This document shows, piece after piece, positions 7,166 to 15,867 of a stretch of DNA of 64,000 bases; positions within the stretch are counted from its first letter, which is position 1; each line of letters opens with the position of its first letter. The notes below the pieces were generated by a model, which saw only the letters and a list, made by a program, of their open reading frames with translations, searched no databases and was not told the origin of the DNA. A program made the position numbers and the translations under genes. The stretch comes from Clostridiales bacterium (GTDB taxonomy: Bacteria; Bacillota; Clostridia; DUOD01), in NCBI GenBank assembly GCA_012838995.1, contig DUOD01000048.1, forward strand, positions 1-64,000, given 5' to 3'.

Positions 7166-8602
7166 GTGAAGAAAAAGGTAAGCGCTCTTACCCTGTCAAC
7201 TGTCCTAGCCCTTACCGTTTTACCCTTTTCCAGCTCTGCATTGGCAGCCGAAAAGGGCGTGGTAACGGGAAGTGTAGTTAATGTACGTTCCAGCGGAAGC
7301 TTAAACGCCAAGATTATTACCCAGGCTAAAAAGGGAACCGAGCTTGATGTTATTAAGAAATCAGGCGATTGGTATAACGTAAAACTACCTTCCAAAACGG
7401 TGGGGTGGATGTACGCCCAGTACATAGCCCTTAAAGAAAAAACAAGTGGCAACAATGTCACCGGCAATGGAACAGTTACCGGCAGCGCCGTAAGAGTGAG
7501 ATCGGGTCCCAGTACCAGCAAATCCATAATTGGGTTGCTGTACAGAAATGCTAAGGTAAAAGTAATAGGCAAGCAAGGAAGCTGGTATAAAGTACAACTA
7601 AGCAACGGTAAAGAAGGTTATATGCACTCCGATTACGTTAAGGTAAATACCAGCGTACCTGAAAGTACCAGTAGGTCCAAGGGCGAGTCAAGCAATAACG
7701 AGTCAAGTAAAACAGCTAAGGGTACCATAACAGCCAGTGCCCTTAGGGTAAGGTCTGGCCCGGGGACAAACTACAGTACTTTGACAACGTACAAAAGAAA
7801 CACTACGGTAAATATACTAGGAAAATGTCAAGGGTCCGGTGGGTTGTGGTATAAAATATCATACCCAGGAGGAAAGGAAGCATGGGTATCTGCCCAGTAT
7901 GTGAAAGCCTCCGGTACCATACCAAATGTGGATGGGCCCTCATCCAAGAAGACTGATGCAAAGGATGAAAGCAATTTACCCGTGGGTACGGTAACCGGTT
8001 CGGTGGTGAACATAAGGTCCGTTCCATCCACGTCCAATAACAAACCCATAGCTACCGTTAATAAAGGACAGCAACTAAAGATTGTCGGTGAGAAAAACGG
8101 TTGGTTCCAGGTAATACTACCAAACGGTACAAAAGGATGGATAACAGGTCAGTACTTCGTTAAGGGTAAAGTCTCCGACGGAGGAAGCACAAGCAGGGGT
8201 GTAAAGGTAAATACCACCGTATCCAAACTGATTTCCCTGGCAAAAAGCCTGTTGGGTACTCCATATGTATATGGTGGTAGCAGTCCCAGTGGCTTTGACT
8301 GTTCGGGCTTCACATATTACATATTCAAGCAATTTGGAGCAAAGATACCCAGAACAGCTACCGATCAGGGTTACAATCTACCGGGTGATAGACTAAGCAA
8401 AAGTCAGCTGAAACAAGGGGATCTGGTGTTCTTTAAAACCCGATCAGGTTCAAGTGCCTGTACCCATGTTGGAATATACCTAGGCAATAACCAGTTTATC
8501 CATTCGGCATCCCCTAGAACAGGAGGAGTAATAATTAGCTCGATGAATGAAAGCTACTATAAATCCAGGTTCAGCTGGGGTAAAAGGGTAGAATTTAAAT
8601 AA
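7166..8602 (+). CDS. Secreted cell-wall hydrolase: four SH3b domains plus NlpC/P60 peptidase
   Basis: An N-terminal Sec signal peptide (KKKVSALTLSTVLALTVLPF, cleavage near ALAA) leads into four bacterial SH3 repeats, each with a V(N/R)(V/I)RS block (around residues 30-90, 105-165, 185-245, 275-335), which bind peptidoglycan. The C-terminal NlpC/P60 domain (about 355-478) has the catalytic Cys in FDCSGFTYY and histidines in THVGIY and FIHSAS; such domains cut gamma-D-Glu-diamino-acid bonds in stem peptides. Start is GTG 7166 or the TTG at 7157; 7166 gives the usual MKKK-type signal peptide with AAGGA 10 nt upstream. Single gene controlled by the c-di-AMP riboswitch, closed by a strong terminator. 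Confidence 0.93.
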   Translation: MKKKVSALTLSTVLALTVLPFSSSALAAEKGVVTGSVVNVRSSGSLNAKIITQAKKGTELDVIKKSGDWYNVKLPSKTVGWMYAQYIALKEKTSGNNVTGNGTVTGSAVRVRSGPSTSKSIIGLLYRNAKVKVIGKQGSWYKVQLSNGKEGYMHSDYVKVNTSVPESTSRSKGESSNNESSKTAKGTITASALRVRSGPGTNYSTLTTYKRNTTVNILGKCQGSGGLWYKISYPGGKEAWVSAQYVKASGTIPNVDGPSSKKTDAKDESNLPVGTVTGSVVNIRSVPSTSNNKPIATVNKGQQLKIVGEKNGWFQVILPNGTKGWITGQYFVKGKVSDGGSTSRGVKVNTTVSKLISLAKSLLGTPYVYGGSSPSGFDCSGFTYYIFKQFGAKIPRTATDQGYNLPGDRLSKSQLKQGDLVFFKTRSGSSACTHVGIYLGNNQFIHSASPRTGGVIISSMNESYYKSRFSWGKRVEFK

Positions 8603-8615
8603 TAACATGAAAAAC

Positions 8616-8650
8616 AGAGCAGCCATAACAAAGGCTGCTCTTTCTTTTTA
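8616..8650 (+). terminator. Rho-independent terminator of the wall hydrolase gene
   Basis: AGAGCAGCC pairs with GGCTGCTCT (9 bp, 8-nt loop), followed by a T-rich run TTCTTTTTATTTT. Confidence 0.9.
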
Positions 8651-8656
8651 TTTTAG

Positions 8657-8684
8657 TTACACTTAAAAAATATACTCATATTAT
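8657..8684 (+). promoter_or_regulatory. Sigma-A promoter of the beta-propeller gene
   Basis: TTACAC (8657-8662), 16-nt spacer, TATTAT (8679-8684). The predicted start point near 8691 favours the ATG at 8713 over the GTG at 8692. Confidence 0.5.
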
Positions 8685-8712
8685 GAAGTAAGTGGATTTT
8701 GTTGGGGTGAAT

Positions 8713-9675
8713 ATGCCGATGGATACTAAAGGGGATCGGATTTATGTTGCCAATACAGGAGAAGACAGTATATCTGTTATAGACGAAAATACCTTGGAAC
8801 CCGTGGATAAAATTTTTTTATATGACGACGATAAAAAATCGGCAGTAAGCCCCGCAACCTGTTGCATGCCGGTCTTTGGTCCCCATAGCATAAAGGCTGA
8901 TGTCAAAACTAAGAGATTATACACCGCCAATTGCTATGACAACAGCGTGTCCATTATCGATACAAAGGAAAATAGAATATTGGATAGGGTTTTGGCCGGT
9001 AGCTTTCCCCACAGTATAGCCATTGACAATGTGGGTAATCACGTATATATAACAAACCAGGACTCTGATTCCCTTTGCGTGCTTAGGGGAGATAATTTTA
9101 AGGTGGTAGCATATATACCAGTTGGTTGTATGCCCCAGGGTGTGTGCATAAGCCCCGATAATAAACTCATTGCCGTTGCCAATGTCTATTCCAATGATAT
9201 TACCATATTGAGTACCGGGAAAGTTGAGGTATCCGGGCGGATAAGTGCTCCGTACAATCCCAGCCAGCTGATTTTTTCCCGGGATGGCAGTACATTGTAT
9301 TCAACCGGCGTGGATGATGAAAACAGCAAGAAAGGTGTAATCATGGTGATAGATATGAATAAGGCAAGGGTAGTTAAAAGAATCCCGGTTGGTCAAGTAC
9401 CCATTCAACTATGTTTACATCCTAACAAAAATATACTGTATGTAACCAATACCGGAAGCGGCGATATTTGTGTAATGGATACCCATAAGGACAAGATAAT
9501 AGACAGGATAAGGGTGAATGGTATGGTACACGGCATAGTTATTAATAAACAAGCCACCAGGTTGTTTGTGTCCAATATACAGCATGACCGAATTATTGCA
9601 TTAAGTACCGCTGATTATACCGTCCAAAGGAGTATTGGAGTGGGCAAAGAACCCCACAGTTTATGTATACTTTAG
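8713..9675 (+). CDS. YVTN/YncE-type beta-propeller repeat protein
   Basis: About 320 aa made of roughly seven 40-residue blades of the YVTN/40-residue family. Each has a strand like RIYVANTGEDSISVID, RLYTANCYDNSVSIID or ILYVTNTGSGDICVMD. Such propellers are binding scaffolds; the ligand is unknown. There is no signal peptide, so the protein is probably cytoplasmic or spore-associated rather than exported. A CC pair and an ATCCMPVFGPH insertion sit in the first blade. The ATG at 8713 has GGGG 5 nt upstream; the GTG at 8692 is an alternative. It has its own promoter and converges with the DUF4364 gene, the two ends overlapping by 4 nt. Confidence 0.8.
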   Translation: MPMDTKGDRIYVANTGEDSISVIDENTLEPVDKIFLYDDDKKSAVSPATCCMPVFGPHSIKADVKTKRLYTANCYDNSVSIIDTKENRILDRVLAGSFPHSIAIDNVGNHVYITNQDSDSLCVLRGDNFKVVAYIPVGCMPQGVCISPDNKLIAVANVYSNDITILSTGKVEVSGRISAPYNPSQLIFSRDGSTLYSTGVDDENSKKGVIMVIDMNKARVVKRIPVGQVPIQLCLHPNKNILYVTNTGSGDICVMDTHKDKIIDRIRVNGMVHGIVINKQATRLFVSNIQHDRIIALSTADYTVQRSIGVGKEPHSLCIL

Positions 9676-10202
9676 CTGTTACTGAAAATTTTTATTATTT
9701 CCTGATATATGTAAGTGGCACTGTTTTTCCAACAATTACAAATATGCCTGGCCTGTTCCCTGGACACGACATTTAATTTTAAATCGATTAGCTCAATATT
9801 ATTCTCCACTACCTTGCAGGTTACCATATATTCCTTGTCTTTTATTTTCTTGTAGGTAGAGATAATCTGGGTTTGTTTCTTTACTTCTTCTCTATATTTA
9901 TCTACGTCCCCGTCTATGGTTTTTATTATGTTTTCGGGTATTTTATAGGAAAAGAACTTATTAGCGTTTTTTCCGTTTTCGGTGATTATGTAGCGTTTCT
10001 TAGTGCCGTTACTGTACTGTATAAGCTTGGCATTTAAGAGATCACCAATACATTGTTGGATATGAAAATAATTCATCATATTTCTTTCCAGAAAAAACTG
10101 GGAAATCTGCAAGCCGGTCAAGGGCATATCCATTTTATGCATAAAACGTAATATCATTAATTTGTTAACCGTTAAAATCTGTTTATCGGTGCTAGAATTC
10201 AT
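9672..10202 (-). CDS. DUF4364 family winged-helix protein
   Basis: 176 aa, resembles the DUF4364 family of Firmicutes (PF14277). The N-terminal about 90 residues read as a winged helix-turn-helix (LMILRFMHKMDMPLTGLQIS through KLIQYSNGTKKRYIITENGK), so DNA binding is likely. The C-terminal half may be a sensory or dimerisation domain (DKEYMVTCKVVENNIELIDL). No experimental role is known to me. Start at 10202 is preceded by GGGG on the minus strand. Its 3' end overlaps the convergent propeller gene, with no terminator visible between them. Confidence 0.75.
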   Translation of the reverse strand: MNSSTDKQILTVNKLMILRFMHKMDMPLTGLQISQFFLERNMMNYFHIQQCIGDLLNAKLIQYSNGTKKRYIITENGKNANKFFSYKIPENIIKTIDGDVDKYREEVKKQTQIISTYKKIKDKEYMVTCKVVENNIELIDLKLNVVSREQARHICNCWKNSATYIYQEIIKIFSNS

Positions 10203-10262
10203 ATTAACTCCCCTGTGGTTGTAATTATAAATATTATATCATAAATATTTTAAAACAAATGT

Positions 10263-10293
10263 AAATAAAGGGAAATTAAATTTCCCTTTATTT
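10263..10293 (-). terminator. Terminator downstream of the SASP gene
   Basis: A 31-nt near-perfect palindrome with arms AAATAAAGGGAAATT and AATTTCCCTTTATTT around one base. It lies about 20 nt after the SASP stop. Being symmetric it could act both ways, and it separates the SASP gene from the DUF4364 gene. Confidence 0.75.
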
Positions 10294-10314
10294 GCGTATA
10301 TTAAGAATATATCA

Positions 10315-10545
10315 TTATTGGTTGAACTTACCCATTAACTGGTTTTCGGCCATTTCTATCATTCGTCTTACCATTTTGCCACCAACGGCTCCGCAGTCCC
10401 TGGAGGTGAGATTGCCCCAATAATCCTCAGAACCCTGCTGCACCGGTAGCCCCAATTCATTTGCTATTTCGTACTTTAAATTGTCCAATGCCTTATGACT
10501 ACCCGGTACTACCTTTTTACCTATGTTTGAACTTCCTCTGGCCAT
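10315..10545 (-). CDS. Small acid-soluble spore protein, alpha/beta type
   Basis: 76-aa SASP that coats and protects DNA in the forespore. It shows the family blocks KYEIANELGLP (the GPR germination-protease site region) and GNLTSRDCGAVGGKMVRRMI near the C-terminus. The ATG at 10545 has AAAGGAGG 8 nt upstream; the longer ORF-track start at 10605 adds 20 residues absent from the family. An unusual Cys replaces the usual polar residue in the TSR-x-x-G motif. A single-gene unit, with a candidate SigG promoter upstream and a strong terminator. Confidence 0.93.
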   Translation of the reverse strand: MARGSSNIGKKVVPGSHKALDNLKYEIANELGLPVQQGSEDYWGNLTSRDCGAVGGKMVRRMIEMAENQLMGKFNQ

Positions 10546-10622
10546 TATAAATCCTCCTTTTTCATCTAATTTTAATTTGTTCATTATTAATTTAACCAAC
10601 TGCAAAAAAAATATGTTAGCAT

Positions 10623-10654
10623 GATAATGAATTTATGCATAATTTGATAAATGC
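10623..10654 (-). promoter_or_regulatory. Candidate SigG-type promoter of the SASP gene
   Basis: On the minus strand GCATTTA (10648-10654), 18-nt spacer, CATTATC (10623-10629). This is close to the forespore SigG pattern GHATR-n18-CATWHTA with one mismatch in each box, and is expected for a SASP gene. Confidence 0.4.
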
Positions 10655-10693
10655 AAGCATATAATTATATTTTGCGGAAAAATAAGAAAACCA

Positions 10694-10720
10694 TTGACAA
10701 CATGACATTTTGTATAGAAT
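10694..10720 (+). promoter_or_regulatory. Possible sigma-A promoter of the deacetylase gene
   Basis: TTGACA (10694-10699) is followed at only 15 nt by TAGAAT (10715-10720). The spacer is short, so this is tentative. Confidence 0.35.
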
Positions 10721-10808
10721 CCGGTTATAGGGGAAAAATATTCCGCTGTCAGATATGGATTATTGTTGTTATAATGAAAGAACATCAATATTTGACAGAG
10801 GTGATGAC

Positions 10809-11978
10809 GTGCTTAAAAGGGCAAGTTTAAAGATGGGTCTTAGCATTATTGTAGTAATTGTTCTGGTGTTGTCATTAATATCCTGCAGTCAGAACGTGCA
10901 GGTTTCCAAGGAGAATGAAATAATCGATGAACATGTAAGTAATGGAATAAACGGCGAAAATGACGGCAATGATGGGCATATGTCTTCAAATAACGACGAG
11001 TCGAGTAGTTCCAATGGGGAAGATAACCGGGCCATGGAGGAAAACTTTCAAGAGGACGAGGGTATGTTAGATTATGATTTGATTAAACCCAATGAAGCCG
11101 GTCAGATTATGATCCTAATGTACCATGATATAGGCGATATCGAAGGTGAATGGGTACGTACCCCGGAAAATTTCAGGAAAGACCTTGAAACATTGTATAA
11201 TAAGGGCTATAGGTTGATAAGCATGAAGGATTATCTGAATAATAATATAAATGTCGAGGCCGGATATACGCCGGTGATCCTAACCTTTGACGACGGTACC
11301 AGGGGACAGTTTAATGTAATAGAAGAAAAGGGTGAATTAAAGCTAGACCCCGATTGTGCTGTAGCCATACTTGAAGAGTTCAACAGGCAGCATCCGGACT
11401 TTGGAATGGCTTCAACCTTTTATGTATACTATCCCGTTCCCTTTAGGCAGGAAAATTTAATACAATTTAAGTTTGAATATCTTATACAGCGGGGTATGGA
11501 CATTGGTAACCACGGTTACAATCATGAAAACTTGAGCAGTCTCGATGCCAAGGAAATACAAAGGGCACTGGCTCTTAATGTTAAGAGCACCCAGCAATAC
11601 CTGCCCGGTTATGGGGTGGATAGCCTTGCTTTGCCCTATGGTGCCCAGCCCAAAGATGAGAGAGCAGCCTATATTGAAAAAGGCGAGTATGACGGAACGG
11701 TATACCATAACAAAGGAGTGTTATTGGTGGGCTCAAATCCGGCACCTTCCCCTGTTCATGAAAAGTTTAATCCCAATCGTTTGCCCAGGATAAGGGCCAG
11801 CCAGATGAATACCGAGGGTGTAGATATGTATGATTGGTTGGAATACTTCGATAATAACCCGGATAAAAGGTATATAAGCGACGGTAATTCCAATACCGTT
11901 ACCATACCTGAAGATATGGAGGAGTATGTAAAAAAAGAGGCGCTGGACCACAGGCAATTGGTTATATATAAACGGTAG
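10809..11978 (+). CDS. Polysaccharide deacetylase-like lipoprotein
   Basis: Carbohydrate esterase 4 / NodB-like fold. The GTG at 10809 follows AGAGG by 7 nt and gives a lipoprotein signal with lipobox LISC. A polar Asn/Asp/Ser-rich linker follows (about residues 30-90), as expected for a surface-tethered enzyme. Catalytic motifs are ILMYHDIG, LTFDDG (metal and base Asp), the HGYNH metal motif and LALPYG. Such proteins N- or O-deacetylate wall glycans or other polysaccharides; the substrate is not identifiable. The ORF-track start at 10755 would add 18 residues and hide the signal peptide. A terminator follows directly, so the gene is monocistronic. Confidence 0.87.
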   Translation: MLKRASLKMGLSIIVVIVLVLSLISCSQNVQVSKENEIIDEHVSNGINGENDGNDGHMSSNNDESSSSNGEDNRAMEENFQEDEGMLDYDLIKPNEAGQIMILMYHDIGDIEGEWVRTPENFRKDLETLYNKGYRLISMKDYLNNNINVEAGYTPVILTFDDGTRGQFNVIEEKGELKLDPDCAVAILEEFNRQHPDFGMASTFYVYYPVPFRQENLIQFKFEYLIQRGMDIGNHGYNHENLSSLDAKEIQRALALNVKSTQQYLPGYGVDSLALPYGAQPKDERAAYIEKGEYDGTVYHNKGVLLVGSNPAPSPVHEKFNPNRLPRIRASQMNTEGVDMYDWLEYFDNNPDKRYISDGNSNTVTIPEDMEEYVKKEALDHRQLVIYKR

Positions 11979-12005
11979 AGTTTTAGCAAATAAAACAACG
12001 GCTAT

Positions 12006-12044
12006 GGGGATGTCGGCATATTATTCCGGCATCCCTTTATTTTA
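12006..12044 (+). terminator. Terminator of the deacetylase gene
   Basis: GGGATGTCGG (12007-12016) pairs with CCGGCATCCC (12026-12035) with one G-U pair, followed by TTTATTTT. Confidence 0.88.
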
Positions 12045-12081
12045 GTACGTGGGTTGTGTATTGGGCCGGAAAAAAGAATAT

Positions 12082-12110
12082 TTGAATACCGCGGGTTTTC
12101 CATGTATACT
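12082..12110 (+). promoter_or_regulatory. Sigma-A promoter of the DUF89 gene
   Basis: TTGAAT (12082-12087), 17-nt spacer, TATACT (12105-12110). Confidence 0.6.
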
Positions 12111-12159
12111 AAAATAAGTGACTTGTAAATAAATGCTTGCTATGGAGGATGTTTGCTTT

Positions 12160-13026
12160 ATGAAACAATTTATAGAATGTATGCCTTGTTACCTAACCCA
12201 GGTAATATCTGCATTAAAGCTTACCGACATTGATGAAAAGAAACAGTGCGAAATAGTCAAGGAGGTATCGAAAATATATTCAGATATAAACCCGGAAAAG
12301 ACGCCGGCTGAAAATTCTACCCTGTTTCTCCTTGAAGCATACAAGCATATGGGACAGCCCGATCCTTTTAAGGAGGCCAAAAAGCAATCAAACAGATTTG
12401 CTTTGGCTTTTTTCAAAGATATGGAAAAAAGGGTATTAAAATCCGATGATCCTTTATTTACCTCGATAAAACTTGCCGTTGCAGGCAATATAATAGACAT
12501 GGGCATAAACCCGGATTATGATTTGGATAATAGCATTGACCGGGCTTTAAAGGAGGGTTTTGTGCGGAATGATTATGATAAATTTAGAAAATATCTGGAA
12601 AAAGCCGATAGGGTTTTGATATTGGGGGATAATAGCGGCGAAATAGTATTTGACAAATTAATGGTTAGGCAGCTTAAAAACTATTGTCCAAACATTGTCT
12701 ATGCCGTTAAGGGCGGGCCAATACTTAACGATGCTACCATGGAAGATGCTTTGGAAGTGGGCATGGATAAAGAAGCGGAGGTAATAGACACCGGAACCAA
12801 CTATATCGGCGTTGTTTTGGACAAATGCTCGGATACCTTTTTAAGATATTTTCATTCCGCTGACTTGATCATCGGTAAGGGTCAGGGTAATTATGAGAGT
12901 CTGGAAGGCACTAAAGAAGCGGGCGATAGAACCTTTTTCATGTTAAGGGCTAAATGCCACCAGGTTGCACGGCATTTAGGGGTAGAACTTATGGACGCCG
13001 TTTTCTGCCAAAATACCGTAGAATAG
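12160..13026 (+). CDS. DUF89 / ARMT1-like metal-dependent phosphatase
   Basis: 288 aa, DUF89 family (PF01937). Studied family members are metal-dependent phosphatases acting on phosphorylated or damaged metabolites. The N-terminal CMPC motif marks the CxxC-containing bacterial/archaeal subgroup. The metal and phosphate motifs are LGDNSGEIVFDK, VKGGPILNDAT, GTNYIG and ADLIIGKGQGN. The ATG at 12160 has GGAGG 11 nt upstream and gives the standard N-terminus MKQFIECMPCYL; the ORF-track start at 12133 overlaps the ribosome site. It sits alone behind its own promoter. The physiological substrate is unknown. Confidence 0.85.
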   Translation: MKQFIECMPCYLTQVISALKLTDIDEKKQCEIVKEVSKIYSDINPEKTPAENSTLFLLEAYKHMGQPDPFKEAKKQSNRFALAFFKDMEKRVLKSDDPLFTSIKLAVAGNIIDMGINPDYDLDNSIDRALKEGFVRNDYDKFRKYLEKADRVLILGDNSGEIVFDKLMVRQLKNYCPNIVYAVKGGPILNDATMEDALEVGMDKEAEVIDTGTNYIGVVLDKCSDTFLRYFHSADLIIGKGQGNYESLEGTKEAGDRTFFMLRAKCHQVARHLGVELMDAVFCQNTVE

Positions 13027-13177
13027 CTATATATTTTACCTTGTTGGGTTTTGGTCTATAAATCTAACCAACCTCATATTAATTAATATACAGGGCAGAA
13101 AAGCCGGCTTTTTGATTCTGATTGGGCATAGGCTGCAACTGCCCCACTCCACAATCCCAATAAGGTGGTGCTTTTAG

Positions 13178-13432
13178 TTGGTTAGAAGTTCCGAGTTGAA
13201 ACAGATGGAAGTGGTGGATGTGACTGACGGCAAAAGACTGGGGATGATAAAAGACTTGGAGATAGACCTAAAACAAGGCAAGATTATATCTATAGTGGTG
13301 CCGGCGCCAGGTAATTTTTTTAGTTTATTACTAAAGGAGAAGGTAATTGTCATTCCTTGGGATAAAATAGTTACAATCGGAGAAGATGTGATATTGGTAA
13401 ATACTGAGGGTATGCATATATCCCCCAGGTAA
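13178..13432 (+). CDS. YlmC/YmxH family sporulation protein (PRC-barrel)
   Basis: 84-aa PRC-barrel protein. TTG start with AAGGTGG 9 nt upstream. Family signature: RSSELKQMEVVDVTDGKRLG, then LEIDLKQGKI, VVPAPGNFF, VIPWDKIVTIGEDVILV. Members are expressed during sporulation in Bacillus and Clostridia; the precise role is unknown. It lies 75 nt upstream of nrdR, a frequent neighbour in Clostridia, and could be co-transcribed. The preceding 150 nt hold a 12-nt palindrome (13100-13111) but no terminator I can support. Confidence 0.85.
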   Translation: MVRSSELKQMEVVDVTDGKRLGMIKDLEIDLKQGKIISIVVPAPGNFFSLLLKEKVIVIPWDKIVTIGEDVILVNTEGMHISPR

Positions 13433-13507
13433 TAATGTGGACCGTTTCCGGGAAGGATTGTATAATAATGTAAGGTATACAATACATCGGATAATGGAGG
13501 GCTTAAG

Positions 13508-13963
13508 TTGAAGTGTCCGTACTGTTCATGGGAAGAAAGTAAGGTTGTGGATTCAAGACCCATAGAAGAAAAGTCGGCCATAAGGCGCAGACGGGAATGC
13601 CTGAAATGTTTTAAGCGTTTTACTACCTATGAAAAGGTAGAGGAAGTCCCGGTGATGGTAATTAAAAAGGACGGCAGGCGGGAAGCCTTCAGCAGGAAAA
13701 AGATATTAAACGGACTGTTGAAGGCATGCCAAAAGCGTCCCGTGCCAATGAAGGAAATCGAAAGGCTGGTGGACGAAGTGGAGAAGCAGGTATACAACTC
13801 CGCGGAACGGGAGGTAACCAGCCAGCAGATCGGTGAAATGATAATGAACCAATTAAAGGACATAGACGAAGTGTCTTATGTCCGTTTTGCATCGGTTTAT
13901 CGTCAGTTTAAGGATATAAACACCTTTATGGACGAACTGAGCAAGCTGATTAAAGAAAAATAA
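13508..13963 (+). CDS. nrdR: Transcriptional repressor NrdR
   Basis: 151-aa zinc-ribbon/ATP-cone repressor of ribonucleotide reductase genes. It senses dATP/ATP and binds NrdR boxes. Zinc cysteines are in KCPYC and CLKCFKRF; the ATP-cone starts at [13 protein letters not shown] (about residue 49). TTG start at 13508 with GGAGG 7 nt upstream. The C-terminal [14 protein letters not shown] is the usual family ending. It converges with the HAD phosphatase gene only 3 nt away, and no terminator is visible. Confidence 0.96.
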   Translation: MKCPYCSWEESKVVDSRPIEEKSAIRRRRECLKCFKRFTTYEKVEEVPVMVIKKDGRREAFSRKKILNGLLKACQKRPVPMKEIERLVDEVEKQVYNSAEREVTSQQIGEMIMNQLKDIDEVSYVRFASVYRQFKDINTFMDELSKLIKEK

Positions 13964-13966
13964 TCC

Positions 13967-14599
13967 TTAAAGCTCAAGGATGTCTTCCATCCTGTCAATA
14001 ATAAAGTCGGGGTTTAGTTCCTTTATTTGCTCCATGGGGAACTGGGTCCAGGAGACTGCCACCGTCTTAACCCCCGCCCTTTTGCCGCTTAGGATATCGT
14101 GGGGACTGTCGCCTATCATAACGGCTTCTTCCGGCTTGACGGCTGCCTGTTCCAGGGCTTTAAGGATGGGTTGGGGATGGGGTTTGCTAAATTGTACTTC
14201 CCTGGCCGCAACAATAATATCGAACATGTGGGCTATGTTGAACATATTCAGGCCGTGGTTTATACCCCTTCTACCCTTTGAAGAAACTATGCCCAGTTTA
14301 CTCCCCCTGCTTTTCAGCTGACTTATGGTTTCAACAGCCCCCGGGAACAGACGGGTCATTTTATCCTGATTATTTCGATAGCATTCCTTATAGCACTCCA
14401 CCAGTTCCTGGGTCTTTTCCTTACAAAAGTATGCCATTTGATCTTCAATTACTTTGCCCAGTATGGGTATTAGTTGGGTTTTGGTTATATCTTTGTTTAA
14501 GCAGCGTTTAACAGCCGTTATTAAGGACAGGTTAACTATTTCATTGGTATCAGCCAGCGTGCCGTCGTAGTCGAATAAATATAATTTATACAATATCAT
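13967..14599 (-). CDS. HAD-superfamily phosphatase (PGP/PpaX-like)
   Basis: About 210 aa. HAD motifs are DYDGTLADT (nucleophile Asp), IVSSKG (motif II), KPHPQPI (motif III Lys) and GDSPHDILSGKRAG (motif IV). The helical cap between motifs I and II places it among phosphoglycolate-phosphatase/pyrophosphatase-like HADs. The ATG at 14599 overlaps the end of the radical SAM gene by 14 nt. A TTG at 14593 sits at a better distance (8 nt) from AGGAG and may be the true start; the ORF-track start at 14659 is too long. Translational coupling to the radical SAM gene suggests related function. Substrate unknown. Confidence 0.85.
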   Translation of the reverse strand: MILYKLYLFDYDGTLADTNEIVNLSLITAVKRCLNKDITKTQLIPILGKVIEDQMAYFCKEKTQELVECYKECYRNNQDKMTRLFPGAVETISQLKSRGSKLGIVSSKGRRGINHGLNMFNIAHMFDIIVAAREVQFSKPHPQPILKALEQAAVKPEEAVMIGDSPHDILSGKRAGVKTVAVSWTQFPMEQIKELNPDFIIDRMEDILEL

Positions 14600-15626
14600 C
14601 TCTCCTGTTACTTCTAAAACATCTGGGGTCTTTACCGTAAATGGTTCTTGCTGCCGCAAAGGCCCGGGACCTGCAGCCCCAACATATGTTGTTCATATTG
14701 CAACCAATGCAATCCTTAGGCAGGTGATTGGTATCCTTCATGGTTTTTAGTACAAGGTAATCCCTGTTGCGTTGGAATATATCGTAAAAGGTACCGTCGG
14801 TGTGGATATTAGGAGCGTCCGCTTCCCTGATGGTAGCACAGGGAGTTATGCTGCCGTCACATAATATTGCTACGGTGGCGGAGCAGTATTGCTTGTTTAC
14901 GCAATTCATGGGAAGTTGAGCGTTACCGTATTGTTTGGAGTATCGTTTATAAACCTTGGCAACATCCTTGGGTAAGGGTATAAATTTCTCCAACTCACCC
15001 ACCGGTGTGCTCGGTCTTAAATAGGTGTGGTATACGTTAAGGGATGTTTTTATTCCAAAGTTGTCTTCAAAATAATCGATGGTGGCTATCATATCATCGG
15101 CAGGCTGGAGACCGGTATAGGTTACCGAGTTTAGCATTTGTTGGGCTGGGTATCCCATATCCAGTATACGTTTCACGCTGTCTAATATATCATACATGTT
15201 CTTTAAGCTGCTCCCGGGATGTAATACCTGGTAAATTTGTGGGTCTACAGTGGATACATGGACGGCAATTAGCCCGTCACGGGCAAGTTCTACGCATTTC
15301 TTTCTTATATTCCCGTTCCGTAGGGGTAAACCTCCCGTCCAAATGTTATTCTTTATGCCCAAATCCTTTGCCCGTGCCATATGTTCAAAGATGGAGTCGC
15401 GGAGCAATGGCTCCCCACCCAGCCATTCTATTGCCTTTATTCCCAACCTGGAACAATCATTGAGTATGTCGTGGATTAATTCATCATCCAGAGTGTTTTT
15501 TCCGTCGGGCACGGCATTCATGTAGCAGTATACGCAGTTTTGTTCGCAGGCATCCCCGAACTCCAACTGCAGTGCATAAACCATATCGTCTTGATATCTT
15601 TTTTCAAGCAACTCCCAATCAACCAT
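14586..15626 (-). CDS. Radical SAM protein with SPASM-like auxiliary cluster domain
   Basis: 346 aa. The radical SAM cluster motif CEQNCVYC is at about residues 28-35. The C-terminal region has many cysteines (NKQYCSATVAILCDG, CIGCNMNNICWGC, DPRCF), as in SPASM/twitch domains that hold extra [4Fe-4S] clusters in peptide-modifying or sulfatase-maturing enzymes. No RiPP precursor or peptidase is visible nearby, so a peptide substrate is not supported. It has its own consensus promoter and GGAGG ribosome site, and is followed by the overlapping HAD gene. What it modifies is unknown. Confidence 0.85.
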   Translation of the reverse strand: MVDWELLEKRYQDDMVYALQLEFGDACEQNCVYCYMNAVPDGKNTLDDELIHDILNDCSRLGIKAIEWLGGEPLLRDSIFEHMARAKDLGIKNNIWTGGLPLRNGNIRKKCVELARDGLIAVHVSTVDPQIYQVLHPGSSLKNMYDILDSVKRILDMGYPAQQMLNSVTYTGLQPADDMIATIDYFEDNFGIKTSLNVYHTYLRPSTPVGELEKFIPLPKDVAKVYKRYSKQYGNAQLPMNCVNKQYCSATVAILCDGSITPCATIREADAPNIHTDGTFYDIFQRNRDYLVLKTMKDTNHLPKDCIGCNMNNICWGCRSRAFAAARTIYGKDPRCFRSNRRDDIV

Positions 15627-15665
15627 TGCCTACCTCCAATATTTCGATTTCCATAGTTCCATAGA

Positions 15666-15695
15666 ATATTATCATTGTTTTTTCCTTAATGTCAA
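15666..15695 (-). promoter_or_regulatory. Sigma-A promoter of the radical SAM/HAD operon
   Basis: On the minus strand TTGACA (15690-15695), 18-nt spacer, TAATAT (15666-15671). Confidence 0.6.
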
Positions 15696-15867
15696 CATTC
15701 CGATAACAGCCGCAGACGAATTGATTTGGATATAATACGACTAAACCTATTTTTTCGGGAATTTTGTTAAATAAGATCCATGGAGCGTGTTATAATTAAA
15801 CAATATACATTTATAGAAACAAAAACAGCTTTTTTCTTAAACAGTTTAGTTACGGGAGCGTGATATT

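Noticed and set aside
13100-13111. AAAGCCGGCTTT palindrome before YlmC/YmxH as a terminator
   Set aside because: The arms abut with no loop and the T-run is short; too weak to call a terminator.
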